The notes under the pieces are model-generated. The model was not told the DNA's origin. It searched no databases and was given only the letters and a program-made list of their open reading frames with translations. Both the position numbers and the translations under genes were made by a program. A stretch of DNA of 64,000 bases from positions 1-64,000 of IMG/VR virus record IMGVR_UViG_3300005541_000008; one strand, written 5' to 3'. Positions 8,632-15,962 of the stretch are shown here, one piece after another. Origin of the DNA: a virus. The first letter of the stretch is position 1; every line of letters begins with the position of its first letter.

Positions 8632-9038
8632 TTCGCCTTCTCCTCCTTGCCCGACGGCCAAAAGAGATAAACCAGAAGGACACCCGCCGTGACTACGAGG
8701 GGCATCGTGAAATCAATCCCCCCGAAGTTTAACAACCCTCCCGCACCCGGCGCAAAAGCCCCTTTCCCTCCCACAGCCTTCGGCGACCCGCCCTTTCCCG
8801 GAGACGACACCCCCGCCGGGGGCTTGGGTTTCATAAGACTCAGTGCTGCAGCAATCGTCGTAGGGAATGTTTGCCGCGCCTGCTGCACAATCTCCGCGCC
8901 CACAGCTTGTTGCTGGATATTGTGCCCTATAGTCTCCTGTACCACGCCCGGCCACTGGTCGCTAGAGTAATTCATCTTAATATCCGTGAATTGCTGCGGC
9001 GTGATCAATTTCGCGCTTAGTGCAGCTTCTGGACTCAC
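8628..9038 (-). CDS. Tail-anchored virion-like membrane protein A
   Basis: 136 aa from a GTG overlapping the upstream stop by 4 bp. The N-terminus MSPEAALSAKLITPQQFTDI matches MTPEIALQQKLITPTQFKEI of the next gene at 9035-9421, so these are tandem paralogues. A Gly/Pro-rich linker leads to one C-terminal membrane helix (MPLVVTAGVLLVYLFW) and a short basic tail. Likely inserted in a virion membrane. Confidence 0.6.
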   Translation of the reverse strand: MSPEAALSAKLITPQQFTDIKMNYSSDQWPGVVQETIGHNIQQQAVGAEIVQQARQTFPTTIAAALSLMKPKPPAGVSSPGKGGSPKAVGGKGAFAPGAGGLLNFGGIDFTMPLVVTAGVLLVYLFWPSGKEEKAK

Positions 9039-9421
9039 GTCGCCCTCCCCTTCACATACGCCGTGAGCAACGGCGGAAGAAACACATACGCCAACCCAAT
9101 CCCCAGCGCCCCGAGGAGAAGGTACTTAGCATACGAAGACGCAGCCCCCGCTACAGCCCCTGCTGCCTCTTCAACAACCGGCGCATAAGTCTCATACGCC
9201 GCCGTAGCACCCCCGCCGCCCGGAACCATTGCCCCTGCGGTTTCTATCGCCGCCGCAGTGTTTGGGTAGTGTGCTGCGAGATAATCCCACCAGGTCACGC
9301 CACTCGGTAAGGACATCTTAATCTCTTTGAACTGCGTAGGGGTGATGAGCTTCTGCTGCAACGCAATCTCGGGCGTCATACTCGCGGGAACTATACCCCC
9401 GGTGGAGACTTGTGCGAACAT
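9035..9421 (-). CDS. Tail-anchored virion-like membrane protein B
   Basis: 128 aa from the ATG at 9421 (GGAG five nt upstream). It is a paralogue of the 8628-9038 protein: the same LITPxQFxxIKM block at the N-terminus, an Ala/Gly-rich middle, and a C-terminal membrane helix (YLLLGALGIGLAYVFLPPLL) ending in a basic tail. The two copies diverge in the linker. Confidence 0.6.
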   Translation of the reverse strand: MFAQVSTGGIVPASMTPEIALQQKLITPTQFKEIKMSLPSGVTWWDYLAAHYPNTAAAIETAGAMVPGGGGATAAYETYAPVVEEAAGAVAGAASSYAKYLLLGALGIGLAYVFLPPLLTAYVKGRAT

Positions 9422-9423
9422 CG

Positions 9424-9687
9424 CTACTCCAAACCCCAAAACATTGCGCCGATCTGTTGTCTCTGCTCTTCCAAATACCTACTCGCGATTCCTAATCTCC
9501 TCAGCGCCGCATCAAGAGTCTCTGCAAAGGTAAAGTCCGCCCTACGACTGGGTTGCATGAGCGCTATCTTTATAGCTCGGCCCAACTCGTCGTCGACAAT
9601 GTACTGCACCCTCTGGAGTTCGCTGACGAGACGCTGAGTATCGAGATCGGGGCGTTCTTGATTACGTCTGTACCTCGTATGGCGCAC
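9424..9687 (-). CDS. Basic helical protein, unknown
   Basis: 87 aa, charged and helical (QRLVSELQRVQYIVDDELGR), no Cys, no membrane segment. GTG start. Part of a closely packed minus-strand operon. No family recognised. Confidence 0.5.
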   Translation of the reverse strand: MRHTRYRRNQERPDLDTQRLVSELQRVQYIVDDELGRAIKIALMQPSRRADFTFAETLDAALRRLGIASRYLEEQRQQIGAMFWGLE

Positions 9688-9690
9688 GGA

Positions 9691-9918
9691 CTACTCCTCG
9701 GGTCGCGATCTCATTGCTTCGTCTATAACACGCTCTAAGAGGTCGAGATGCATACTCTCCCAGCTTATCCCCCACCACTTGTGCTCGGCTCTCGCTCTCT
9801 GCGCGATTCGTTCCGACAGTTTCTCGAAAAGCACCTGACCAAGAAGTTTTACTCTCGCGCGGTACTCTTCCTCCCGTTCTACGTTGCGGCGTAGTCGATG
9901 CGGCATCCCGCAGCTCAT
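9691..9918 (-). CDS. Small charged helical protein starting MSCG
   Basis: 75 aa. It begins MSCGMPHR, the same MSCG start that recurs in the small-gene array at 25-28 kb, and then is Arg/Glu-rich and helical with two Trp. The shared start may be chance; the rest does not align clearly with that array. Function unknown. Confidence 0.5.
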   Translation of the reverse strand: MSCGMPHRLRRNVEREEEYRARVKLLGQVLFEKLSERIAQRARAEHKWWGISWESMHLDLLERVIDEAMRSRPEE

Positions 9919-9939
9919 CTCAATCCCTTCCTACGCATA

Positions 9940-10194
9940 TCACGCAGGATACTCATCTCCGCGTATTAGCTCTTCGAGAGAGTCCTGCATTTTCGATGCG
10001 GTCTGTTCAAGAATGCTTCGAAACTCGTCGAACATTGCTCGCGTGCTACGGTCGAGTGCTTCTTCTTCGGCCATTTCTAAGGCGTGGTCTGCTCGGACGA
10101 CAGAATTGATTGAGTCGTTCAGTAATTTTACAACCTTGCGACTTTCCTTCGGATTGTAACGCCGCGCCCCATACCGGTTAAGATGATGTATCAC
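9940..10194 (-). CDS. Small helical protein
   Basis: 84 aa, predicted mostly helical and acidic after a basic N-terminus (MIHHLNRYGARRYNPKESRK). The ATG overlaps the upstream stop by 4 bp. Unknown function. Confidence 0.5.
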   Translation of the reverse strand: MIHHLNRYGARRYNPKESRKVVKLLNDSINSVVRADHALEMAEEEALDRSTRAMFDEFRSILEQTASKMQDSLEELIRGDEYPA

Positions 10195-10376
10195 CGCATC
10201 CCCCTCCTCGCCCTATTAGCCCTCATTCTCTTCACCTCGAAGAGATCAATCGTGCCAAGGGCGCGTGCAAGCAGCCCCGCAATCTTCCCGAGATCCCTAT
10301 CCCCGGGGTCGCTCGCCTGGGCCTCCTCTACCTCTTCGAGTGCATACTCAATCCTCTGCTTCGCCCTTTCAAGCAT
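10191..10376 (-). CDS. Small helical protein
   Basis: 61 aa, two charged helices (KQRIEYALEEVEEAQ and GLLARALGTIDLFEV) ending in a basic tail. It overlaps the upstream transglutaminase-like gene by 8 bp. Unknown function. Confidence 0.5.
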   Translation of the reverse strand: MLERAKQRIEYALEEVEEAQASDPGDRDLGKIAGLLARALGTIDLFEVKRMRANRARRGMR

Positions 10377-11037
10377 ATCGCCTCCGTTTCCCGCTCGACA
10401 CGGTCATGAGATAGATCCACCCTAGGAAGAATAACGCCCCTAATCCTAAACCCGCCGTCGTCGCCGCCGTGTTCCCAATCCCGTCCCCTTGAATCGCTGG
10501 CCCCTCATCAATCAACGTGTCGCGCCTCACCGTCGCTCCCGGCGCCTCCCATCCGAAACCATACTCTAGCCTCACCGGATCGAACGACACCCACTTCCCA
10601 TCAATATTCACCATCCCATAGACATGCGTGAACTCCTTGTCCGCCCCATACCCCGCAATCCTTATCCCAGTGCGATAACCCAAACTCCGAAGGAGAGAGA
10701 GCCCCGTAACGGCATAGTCGTCGCAATCGAGACTCGGCTTTCTCCCCGCAGAGATAAGCTTAAGCACGAGGTTCGGGGTTTTGAAATACTCAAGCCCCCG
10801 GGGGTCGTTAGCGTATCTCGTGTTGCTTTGAAGAAAGTCGAAAATGGCCTTGGCCTCAGCGTAGTGATCGCGTGGTGGGACATTCTCGACCATATGTTCC
10901 GCCCAATCGCGGACGAACTGATCATTCGAGCCCTTCTTAATCGCATCAACCATGCGATTAACCGTGTTGATCGAAACGACCCGGTTACCGATCCCGAGCG
11001 CGTAGCGTTGAATCGGCACGACCGCGCCAACGTCCAT
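10369..11037 (-). CDS. Transglutaminase-like cysteine protein, membrane-anchored
   Basis: 222 aa. It carries the three conserved blocks of the transglutaminase-like superfamily: SLDCDDYA (nucleophilic Cys), FTHVYGMV (His) and WVSFDPV (Asp). A C-terminal membrane helix (AGLGLGALFFLGWIYLM) and basic tail follow. In phages such domains act as peptidases or cross-linking enzymes; with a membrane anchor this one could mature virion proteins or act on the cell wall during entry. The fold call is firm from the triad; the substrate is unknown. Confidence 0.75.
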   Translation of the reverse strand: MDVGAVVPIQRYALGIGNRVVSINTVNRMVDAIKKGSNDQFVRDWAEHMVENVPPRDHYAEAKAIFDFLQSNTRYANDPRGLEYFKTPNLVLKLISAGRKPSLDCDDYAVTGLSLLRSLGYRTGIRIAGYGADKEFTHVYGMVNIDGKWVSFDPVRLEYGFGWEAPGATVRRDTLIDEGPAIQGDGIGNTAATTAGLGLGALFFLGWIYLMTVSSGKRRRYA

Positions 11038-11040
11038 ATT

Positions 11041-11724
11041 CTACGCCCCCAACGCGCCGCCGCCGTCGTCGTCCTCGGATAGTCCCGCGAGTCCCATCTC
11101 CAACGCTTCGAGAATCTCCTCTATGACAATCCTGAGCCTTACACCGTAGAGCCCAGAGATCTCCTCCGCCTTCTCTAAGAGCTCATCGGCGAGTTCGTGA
11201 CCGGACAGCCCTACTTCCTCGATATACTCCCCGTACAAATCGTCTTCGCCCTCAGGATTCTCTCTCCACCCTCGTCCGAACTGCCGCAATCGTCCCGCAC
11301 TCTTCACGTAGTGAAGCAAATCGTCAAACACGGCCTCGGGCGCTTGGCCGTAATCCATAGCCGCAGCCCGAGCCTCGTTGTCCATCCGATCGAGAATTCT
11401 ATGACTCAAGGAGTGAAGTGCGTCTGCGTAATCCCGCTCCCAGGCTTGGGAAGCGCGCCCTCTGAAGATAGCAGGGTTTTTGTGGTGGAGGATGGATTGG
11501 AGTTGGGTGCCGATAACGCACAGCCCTCGGCGGAAGTAGCCCTTGGGGCAGGCAGTAATCAGGCGAACGTCGGGGCGACCCGAAGGGCTTATTGTGCGGA
11601 AAGAGCCCTTAGCGAAGCGCCTCGGACTCTGTACTCTCTCGTGGACAAACTTAGAGCGGGAACTGTAAGGGTTTTCGTGATGCACGACTACGCCCCGTGT
11701 TGTAAAGGGCGAGCATAGTCGCAC
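11041..11724 (-). CDS. Virion-associated protein of unknown function
   Basis: 227 aa. The N-terminal half has a compact basic motif block: FVHERVQSPRRFAKGSFRTI, then CPKGYFRRGLC and GTQLQSILHHKNP. I believe similar blocks occur in other phage structural modules but cannot name a family. The C-terminal half is acidic and helical with a Gly/Asp-rich tail. GTG start; the exact start is uncertain because no strong ribosome site is visible. Confidence 0.55.
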   Translation of the reverse strand: MRLCSPFTTRGVVVHHENPYSSRSKFVHERVQSPRRFAKGSFRTISPSGRPDVRLITACPKGYFRRGLCVIGTQLQSILHHKNPAIFRGRASQAWERDYADALHSLSHRILDRMDNEARAAAMDYGQAPEAVFDDLLHYVKSAGRLRQFGRGWRENPEGEDDLYGEYIEEVGLSGHELADELLEKAEEISGLYGVRLRIVIEEILEALEMGLAGLSEDDDGGGALGA

Positions 11725-11748
11725 GATTTAGGTAGGGTGTAAACATTA

Positions 11749-12318
11749 TCAAGGCTCGTCTCTCTGAATAATCCTCAGCACAGCGTCTTTGGCCTTCCTT
11801 ACCACCTCGGGACAATGATGAAAAACAACCTCGGAATTATCCTGTCTCTGCGCCGTGCGCGACCAGTTCCAACTCCCAATAACCACGGTTTGCGTGTCCT
11901 CGATAACGAGCATTTTATTATGCTCTAGGACGCCCACAGGCTTCACGACAAGATCGACCCCCGCCTTGATCAAGAGGGCGTGGAGATCGGAGCGTCCTGC
12001 GGCTTGCTTCTTGTCCTCTCCGCCCTTCACAATCCGGATTAGGTCGTCAGCGAGGGCGTGATTTGAGATGCCATAAAGGGAGAAAAAGATTGGCCCTCGG
12101 GAATTACTCAACTCTTGGTGAATTACGTCCTCAATATCCTCGTAAGGCGAAAAATACACGTCGAAGGTGCACGTAGGAGGCGGTCCGATTATCGTCAGCG
12201 CCCCCGTAGCTTGCCCCCCGATGCTCGGCGCTGCGGGTTGTGCGTCGGAAGAATGAAGCCCTGCAAAGAACCTCACCAAAACCACCGCGGTTGCGACCGC
12301 TGCCCAAAATCGTCGCAT
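11749..12318 (-). CDS. Exported phospholipase D-family nuclease
   Basis: 189 aa. An N-terminal signal peptide is followed by a single PLD catalytic motif, HNKMLVIEDTQTVVIGSWNW, with the H-x-K-x4-D and downstream S-x-N of the Nuc/EDTA-resistant endonuclease type. One-motif enzymes act as dimers. Export suggests degradation of DNA outside the cytoplasm or in the periplasm, or a virion role. The ATG overlaps the upstream stop (TAATG). Confidence 0.75.
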   Translation of the reverse strand: MRRFWAAVATAVVLVRFFAGLHSSDAQPAAPSIGGQATGALTIIGPPPTCTFDVYFSPYEDIEDVIHQELSNSRGPIFFSLYGISNHALADDLIRIVKGGEDKKQAAGRSDLHALLIKAGVDLVVKPVGVLEHNKMLVIEDTQTVVIGSWNWSRTAQRQDNSEVVFHHCPEVVRKAKDAVLRIIQRDEP

Positions 12319-12521
12319 TAATGCACTTCCTCCTTCGTCTTGAGCGTGAAAGGTCCGCGCCTCGTTACGGCAAAGAGTTCTAACTCCCGCTTCTCGGCGA
12401 TAATCATTATTTCGTTGCCCCTAAGAAGTGGGTAGCCATTCTCTCTACTCACATCAACCCCGCCAATCCACACATCCCGCTTATACGGACCTAACGTTAT
12501 CTTCCGCTTTCCGCACGCCAT
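12318..12521 (-). CDS. Small beta-rich protein, unknown
   Basis: 67 aa, predicted as alternating strands (RKITLGPYKRDVWIGGVDV), no membrane segment. It overlaps the upstream zinc-ribbon gene by 41 bp and touches the PLD nuclease start by 1 bp. Unknown function. Confidence 0.5.
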   Translation of the reverse strand: MACGKRKITLGPYKRDVWIGGVDVSRENGYPLLRGNEIMIIAEKRELELFAVTRRGPFTLKTKEEVH

Positions 12522-12738
12522 CCGTCGCCGTCCTCGCTTCCTCCCACGCCTTCACAACTCTTTCATCGACAGGCTGCCGCAAAAACACATAAACCTGGCA
12601 CTTACACCGCGTGCAGCTCATTCTCAGCTTAAGGCGATCCGCGGCCACAAAGGGAATTAGCATGTTATGGCAATTAAGACACCTTACCTCCCCACCTTCG
12701 CTCAACTCTTTGGTCCTAAAGAAGTTTCGGCCGCCCAC
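12481..12738 (-). CDS. Zinc-ribbon protein
   Basis: 85 aa with CLNCHNM and CTRCKCQVYVF, two CxxC knuckles about 25 residues apart, giving a four-Cys zinc ribbon. A charged helix follows. GTG start at 12738; overlaps both neighbours. Possibly nucleic-acid or protein binding. Confidence 0.55.
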   Translation of the reverse strand: MGGRNFFRTKELSEGGEVRCLNCHNMLIPFVAADRLKLRMSCTRCKCQVYVFLRQPVDERVVKAWEEARTATDGVRKAEDNVRSV

Positions 12739-12952
12739 GTGCTCCCCTTAACGTCTTTTCGACAGCACCCTTCACGCCCTCGAGGATCTGCGACACGAAC
12801 GCTGTCGCTGTGCCCTCAAGGTCTTTCGCAAGCAACTCGGCTTCGTCGACCGCCGCACTTCTCACCGTCTCGACGATTCGCTCCGCCGCGCGACGCACCT
12901 TCCTCTCGACACTCGCACTCGTTGTTGGGGGCTTAAACCTTCTCGTCGTCAT
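12716..12952 (-). CDS. Helical protein, unknown
   Basis: 78 aa from the ATG at 12952, which overlaps the upstream stop (ATGA). Long amphipathic helices (VERKVRRAAERIVETV and GVKGAVEKTLRGARG) and a basic tail. May bind nucleic acid or membrane surfaces; no family recognised. Confidence 0.5.
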   Translation of the reverse strand: MTTRRFKPPTTSASVERKVRRAAERIVETVRSAAVDEAELLAKDLEGTATAFVSQILEGVKGAVEKTLRGARGRPKLL

Positions 12953-13176
12953 CGCCCTACCGGCTGCACCTCGAGTCCCGCGCGCTTCGCAATCCACTGG
13001 AGCACTTTCGACGTGTACTCAAGACTCGGGAGGAGGTTCTTCTCGAGTACCTCCGCCACCTGGGGGTCCGGGTTGTACTCGAGTTCAGAGTGAAGCTTCC
13101 CCACAAGCTCCTGAAGATCGCCGAGCTTCACAAACGTCGCGCTTAGCGTCTGTACGTAGCCCTGAGTTACCATCAC
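12949..13176 (-). CDS. Small helical protein, unknown
   Basis: 75 aa, helical, acidic in the middle (LQELVGKLHSELEYN). The start is the GTG at 13176 or the ATG one codon later; both overlap the upstream stop. Unknown function. Confidence 0.5.
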   Translation of the reverse strand: MMVTQGYVQTLSATFVKLGDLQELVGKLHSELEYNPDPQVAEVLEKNLLPSLEYTSKVLQWIAKRAGLEVQPVGR

Positions 13177-13304
13177 CTGCGCTCCTTCTCCTTCTTCTCT
13201 CGCTCTTCCTTCTCACGGGACTCGTGGATTTTCTTGTTCAAGCCCTTAATCCCCCGCTCCCATTCCTCTTTCGAAATTCCCATATCTACCCACGGCTCTG
13301 CCAT
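13173..13304 (-). CDS. Short highly charged helical peptide
   Basis: 43 aa beginning MAEPWVDMGISKEEWERGIK and ending in an Arg/Glu/Lys helix. It fills the gap between the capsid-like gene and the next gene and overlaps the next start by 4 bp. Reading frame, spacing and codon use match its neighbours. Confidence 0.5.
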   Translation of the reverse strand: MAEPWVDMGISKEEWERGIKGLNKKIHESREKEEREKKEKERR

Positions 13305-13305
13305 T

Positions 13306-13878
13306 TTACACTGGCCTCCTTGCAAATCCCGTCGCCTTAAATTGCACTTCCCAAGGCCCTGTTTGTAGCTTCGCAGAATGCGGCCACTTCACGACGAACG
13401 AAAACTTCTCGTGGGGGTTGAAAGTGAGCCTGATCCCGAGCTTTCTCCCGTTCTTGTGAATGCACACATAATTCGCGGTGAGCAGGAGTGCCATGAGGGC
13501 ATAATCACCACCCGGGAAGAGATCAGTCAAGGGCCAAGGACCGTACTCCTTGTCGCCTGCGTAGATAGAGGCGTGACCTCCCCCAACCAGCGCAGCAATA
13601 TCCGGCACGAGCAAGGCCCTGATAGGGTTTAGGCCCCTGTAAAGATAAACAACCCGAAGATCGTACACCTGGAGTAGCTTCGTTCCGAGCACTCCACACG
13701 TTATGTTCCGTCGCGAGAGATCTTCCTCCCCCGACGCGCCAAACACGAGCTCCTTCGTCTTCCCTGACACGAAAGGGAGCGTGTCGTAGAGGGTGTAGTC
13801 GACGTCCTCGGGAACAGATAACACCCGGGTCGTCCTTCGAAGCTCTGCCGTAACCGTCTCTACAACCCCAGATTCCAC
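13306..13878 (-). CDS. Capsid-like virion protein, copy 2 of 3
   Basis: 190 aa. It shares the block order of the 5109-5795 and 63187-63789 proteins: a central L-x-R-x-N block, then NPHEKFSFVVKW and a C-terminal G-F-A-R-R-P-V. It is more divergent and lacks the DTNLDQA motif. GTG start with a GAGGTG ribosome site. Could be a minor capsid, vertex or decoration protein related to the main capsid-like protein. Confidence 0.5.
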   Translation of the reverse strand: MESGVVETVTAELRRTTRVLSVPEDVDYTLYDTLPFVSGKTKELVFGASGEEDLSRRNITCGVLGTKLLQVYDLRVVYLYRGLNPIRALLVPDIAALVGGGHASIYAGDKEYGPWPLTDLFPGGDYALMALLLTANYVCIHKNGRKLGIRLTFNPHEKFSFVVKWPHSAKLQTGPWEVQFKATGFARRPV

Positions 13879-13884
13879 TTCACA

Positions 13885-13990
13885 TCACCTCTACCGCACA
13901 GGACAAAACTTCACATTACCCTTACCGTACAGCGCCGCACCGTACCTCACCAATACTTTACGATACCATACCGACGCGCCACAAGACTAA
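13885..13990 (-). repeat. Short tract of pentamer-grammar repeats
   Basis: Read on the minus strand, this 5' non-coding tract consists of GGTAN units followed by N-G-Y-R-N pentamers, with 21 and 25 bp between GGT anchors. This is the same pattern as the large arrays at 38.8-39.6 and 40.3-41.9 kb. It directly precedes the capsid-like gene at 13306-13878. No ORF is supported here. Confidence 0.5.
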
Positions 13991-13993
13991 GCT

Positions 13994-14269
13994 TCACGTA
14001 CGCCACCCTAAGCCCTTGGGCACCTCGAACTCATTAATTACCTCAACACCCCCGTCTTCGGTGTCCCTCTCAATTCTCACCTCTGCCGAGAGCCGAATCC
14101 GCCTAAAATCCCGACCTTCTATCGCCGCCCGATAAAACATGTCCGTGGTTCGGTGTGCTTCTTCAATCTCCGCAGCCCCTAGCAATGAACGCCCGTAGAA
14201 GACATGCGTCACTACCTCTTCCCTTTTGCGTTCCTCGCCTTCGAAGATATCCACAATAATCTTATACAT
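13994..14269 (-). CDS. Unknown beta-rich protein
   Basis: 91 aa from the ATG at 14269 (MYKIIVDIFEGEERKREEVV). The 30 codons available upstream look like read-through of a leader containing a GCGACC/GGTCGC hairpin. Alternating strands with a charged profile. The ribosome site is weak. Unknown function. Confidence 0.5.
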   Translation of the reverse strand: MYKIIVDIFEGEERKREEVVTHVFYGRSLLGAAEIEEAHRTTDMFYRAAIEGRDFRRIRLSAEVRIERDTEDGGVEVINEFEVPKGLGWRT

Positions 14270-14383
14270 AACGCAGCGCCCTGTGTTAAGTGAAGGAGCG
14301 ACCGAATCCGAGCCACCAGCTCCGGTCGCCCCCTCTCTGTCCACTTCACGCTCCCCCAACAGGGCGTAAAGGGACCCCGGCTA

Positions 14384-14725
14384 CTACGAAGACACCCAAA
14401 TCTCCTCGAACGTGACTAATGCGCCCTGCTTAAGCTCAGCAGCGAGACCGTAGGTCTCGTAGAGACGGAGCTCTAGAGCGCACTTCCACCCCGGAGGCCG
14501 ACGCTCGCCCACATCAACCGTATACGGGATGCCCACCATTCCGACTTCTACCTGCTCCGAGTGAGGGAGATCCTCAAAACACGTATAGCACATAAAGGCG
14601 TTGCGCTTAACATTCACGCCCATATACCGCGTCGTACCGCAATACCCGCAGCGAGCGAGGAAGAAAGCCCACCGCTCCACCTCGGTCTTGAGATCGAGAT
14701 TCTGCAGAGATGGATCCACACTCAC
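14384..14725 (-). CDS. Zinc-ribbon protein
   Basis: 113 aa with CGYCGTTR and CYTCFEDL, a four-Cys zinc ribbon in the first half, and a strand-rich second half. It overlaps the adjacent methyltransferase gene by 4 bp. The partner or target is unknown. Confidence 0.55.
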   Translation of the reverse strand: MSVDPSLQNLDLKTEVERWAFFLARCGYCGTTRYMGVNVKRNAFMCYTCFEDLPHSEQVEVGMVGIPYTVDVGERRPPGWKCALELRLYETYGLAAELKQGALVTFEEIWVSS

Positions 14726-15315
14726 ACCTTATTCGCGCGAAGCGTCACGCGCAACTCATCCACAACATTAATATAATGATCGAGCGCAAATTCCTTGTGC
14801 TCTTGTGGGAGCCCTTCAAAATCCGGATGGAAGATGAGCTCTGACTTCTCGAGTGTGAAGTCTGCCTTGATCGGGTAGTGGTCAACGCCAAGCCCTAAAC
14901 GCCCCCGTGAGGAGAAGTAGTGGAAGAACGGCACACAAAGACCGCGTTTGTGCGTCGGGTCTTGATGCGTACCCACCGAACTCCAGTAAGGTCCGATGAC
15001 GGAGACCTCCGCGAACGGCGCACACACCCTCCACAACTCGTCCATGAAGCCGATCGGCTCGGGCACGTGCTCGAGGAAGTGCCTAACCACGACCTCACTG
15101 TACGTGTTGTCCTCCAAGCCCTTCCAAGGGTACTCGAAGAGGTTGAGCTCGAGGTCGCACTTCACGCGGCTGTCAAAATCGACATTCACCCAATCCTTTC
15201 GGTAATCGTGGCCGCAACCCAAGTTCAGCTTCTTAAACGTGTTTAGGGTCGCGGTCGATTTCCACGACGCACTATGCTCGACAAGCTCCTCTCCCCGTTC
15301 TTTTGTCTCCATCAC
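14722..15315 (-). CDS. Class I SAM-dependent methyltransferase
   Basis: 197 aa. KLNLGCGHDYRKDWVNVDFD is the glycine-rich SAM-binding motif I with the acidic end of strand 2. VVRHFLEHVPEP matches the motif IV region of the Methyltransf_11-like group. It overlaps the adjacent CmcI-like gene by 4 bp and lies in a cluster with a glycosyltransferase, suggesting modification of a glycan or other small group on the virion or DNA. Substrate unknown. Confidence 0.7.
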   Translation of the reverse strand: MMETKERGEELVEHSASWKSTATLNTFKKLNLGCGHDYRKDWVNVDFDSRVKCDLELNLFEYPWKGLEDNTYSEVVVRHFLEHVPEPIGFMDELWRVCAPFAEVSVIGPYWSSVGTHQDPTHKRGLCVPFFHYFSSRGRLGLGVDHYPIKADFTLEKSELIFHPDFEGLPQEHKEFALDHYINVVDELRVTLRANKV

Positions 15316-15962
15316 CGCACCTTTCGTAAGTACCCAGAAGGATTAAAAGTGAGTAAGAACTTATGACACGTCTCGTCGACCTCAAACGCCGCACCTTCCT
15401 CTAAGGAGAGAAACTCCTTAACCGCTTCCATGGGTCCCGGACCCGCGCCCGGCCTTATAGGATGGCCGTTGAGATTCGTGTCTTCAACAATGAGATACGA
15501 GCCTGTAGTAACTAGGGGCGCGTACATCACCATTTCATCGAGCACGTGGTGCGCGTTGTGATCGCTATCAAGCACCACCATAACCGGCGACTTGCCCGCG
15601 ACGAGATTTTCGATAGCGTTCTGCGTAGCGATCTCCGTGCTGCTCCCGACAAGCTGCACAATCTCGGGCGTTCGCAACTCGTGACGCTGCTCGAGGTCCA
15701 CGGTAACCACAAGAGGACTCTCAATCCTCGAAAGCAACATACACCCGAGCATCCAGGCCGCAGAACCCCCAACATACGTACCCGTCTCGACAACCGCCTG
15801 GGGCCGGACCTTCGAAATAAGCTCCTGATAAAGCCAGAGATCCGTGGGCGCTTTCTTCACGGGGATGCCTAGAAAGAAAGTCCGGTTCTCCCAAACCTCG
15901 CTCTCGTGGTAGAGGCGGTTGAACTCGCGAATCGTGTCGAGTGCGTTCTCTGTTTCCTGCAT
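15312..15962 (-). CDS. CmcI-like (cephalosporin hydroxylase family) methyltransferase
   Basis: 216 aa. VVETGTYVGGSAAWMLGCML is the SAM-binding loop of the cephalosporin hydroxylase/rhamnosyl O-methyltransferase family. VVLDSDHNAHHVLDEM and YLIVEDTNLNGHP match the family's metal-binding blocks. Members O-methylate sugars. It lies between a glycosyltransferase and another methyltransferase, so sugar methylation is the likely job. Confidence 0.7.
   Translation of the reverse strand: MQETENALDTIREFNRLYHESEVWENRTFFLGIPVKKAPTDLWLYQELISKVRPQAVVETGTYVGGSAAWMLGCMLLSRIESPLVVTVDLEQRHELRTPEIVQLVGSSTEIATQNAIENLVAGKSPVMVVLDSDHNAHHVLDEMVMYAPLVTTGSYLIVEDTNLNGHPIRPGAGPGPMEAVKEFLSLEEGAAFEVDETCHKFLLTFNPSGYLRKVR

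Noticed and set aside
14270-14383. GCGACC/GGTCGC hairpin as a terminator for the 14384 gene
   Set aside because: Only about six pairs with a long loop and no U-tract, so it is too weak to list as a terminator.
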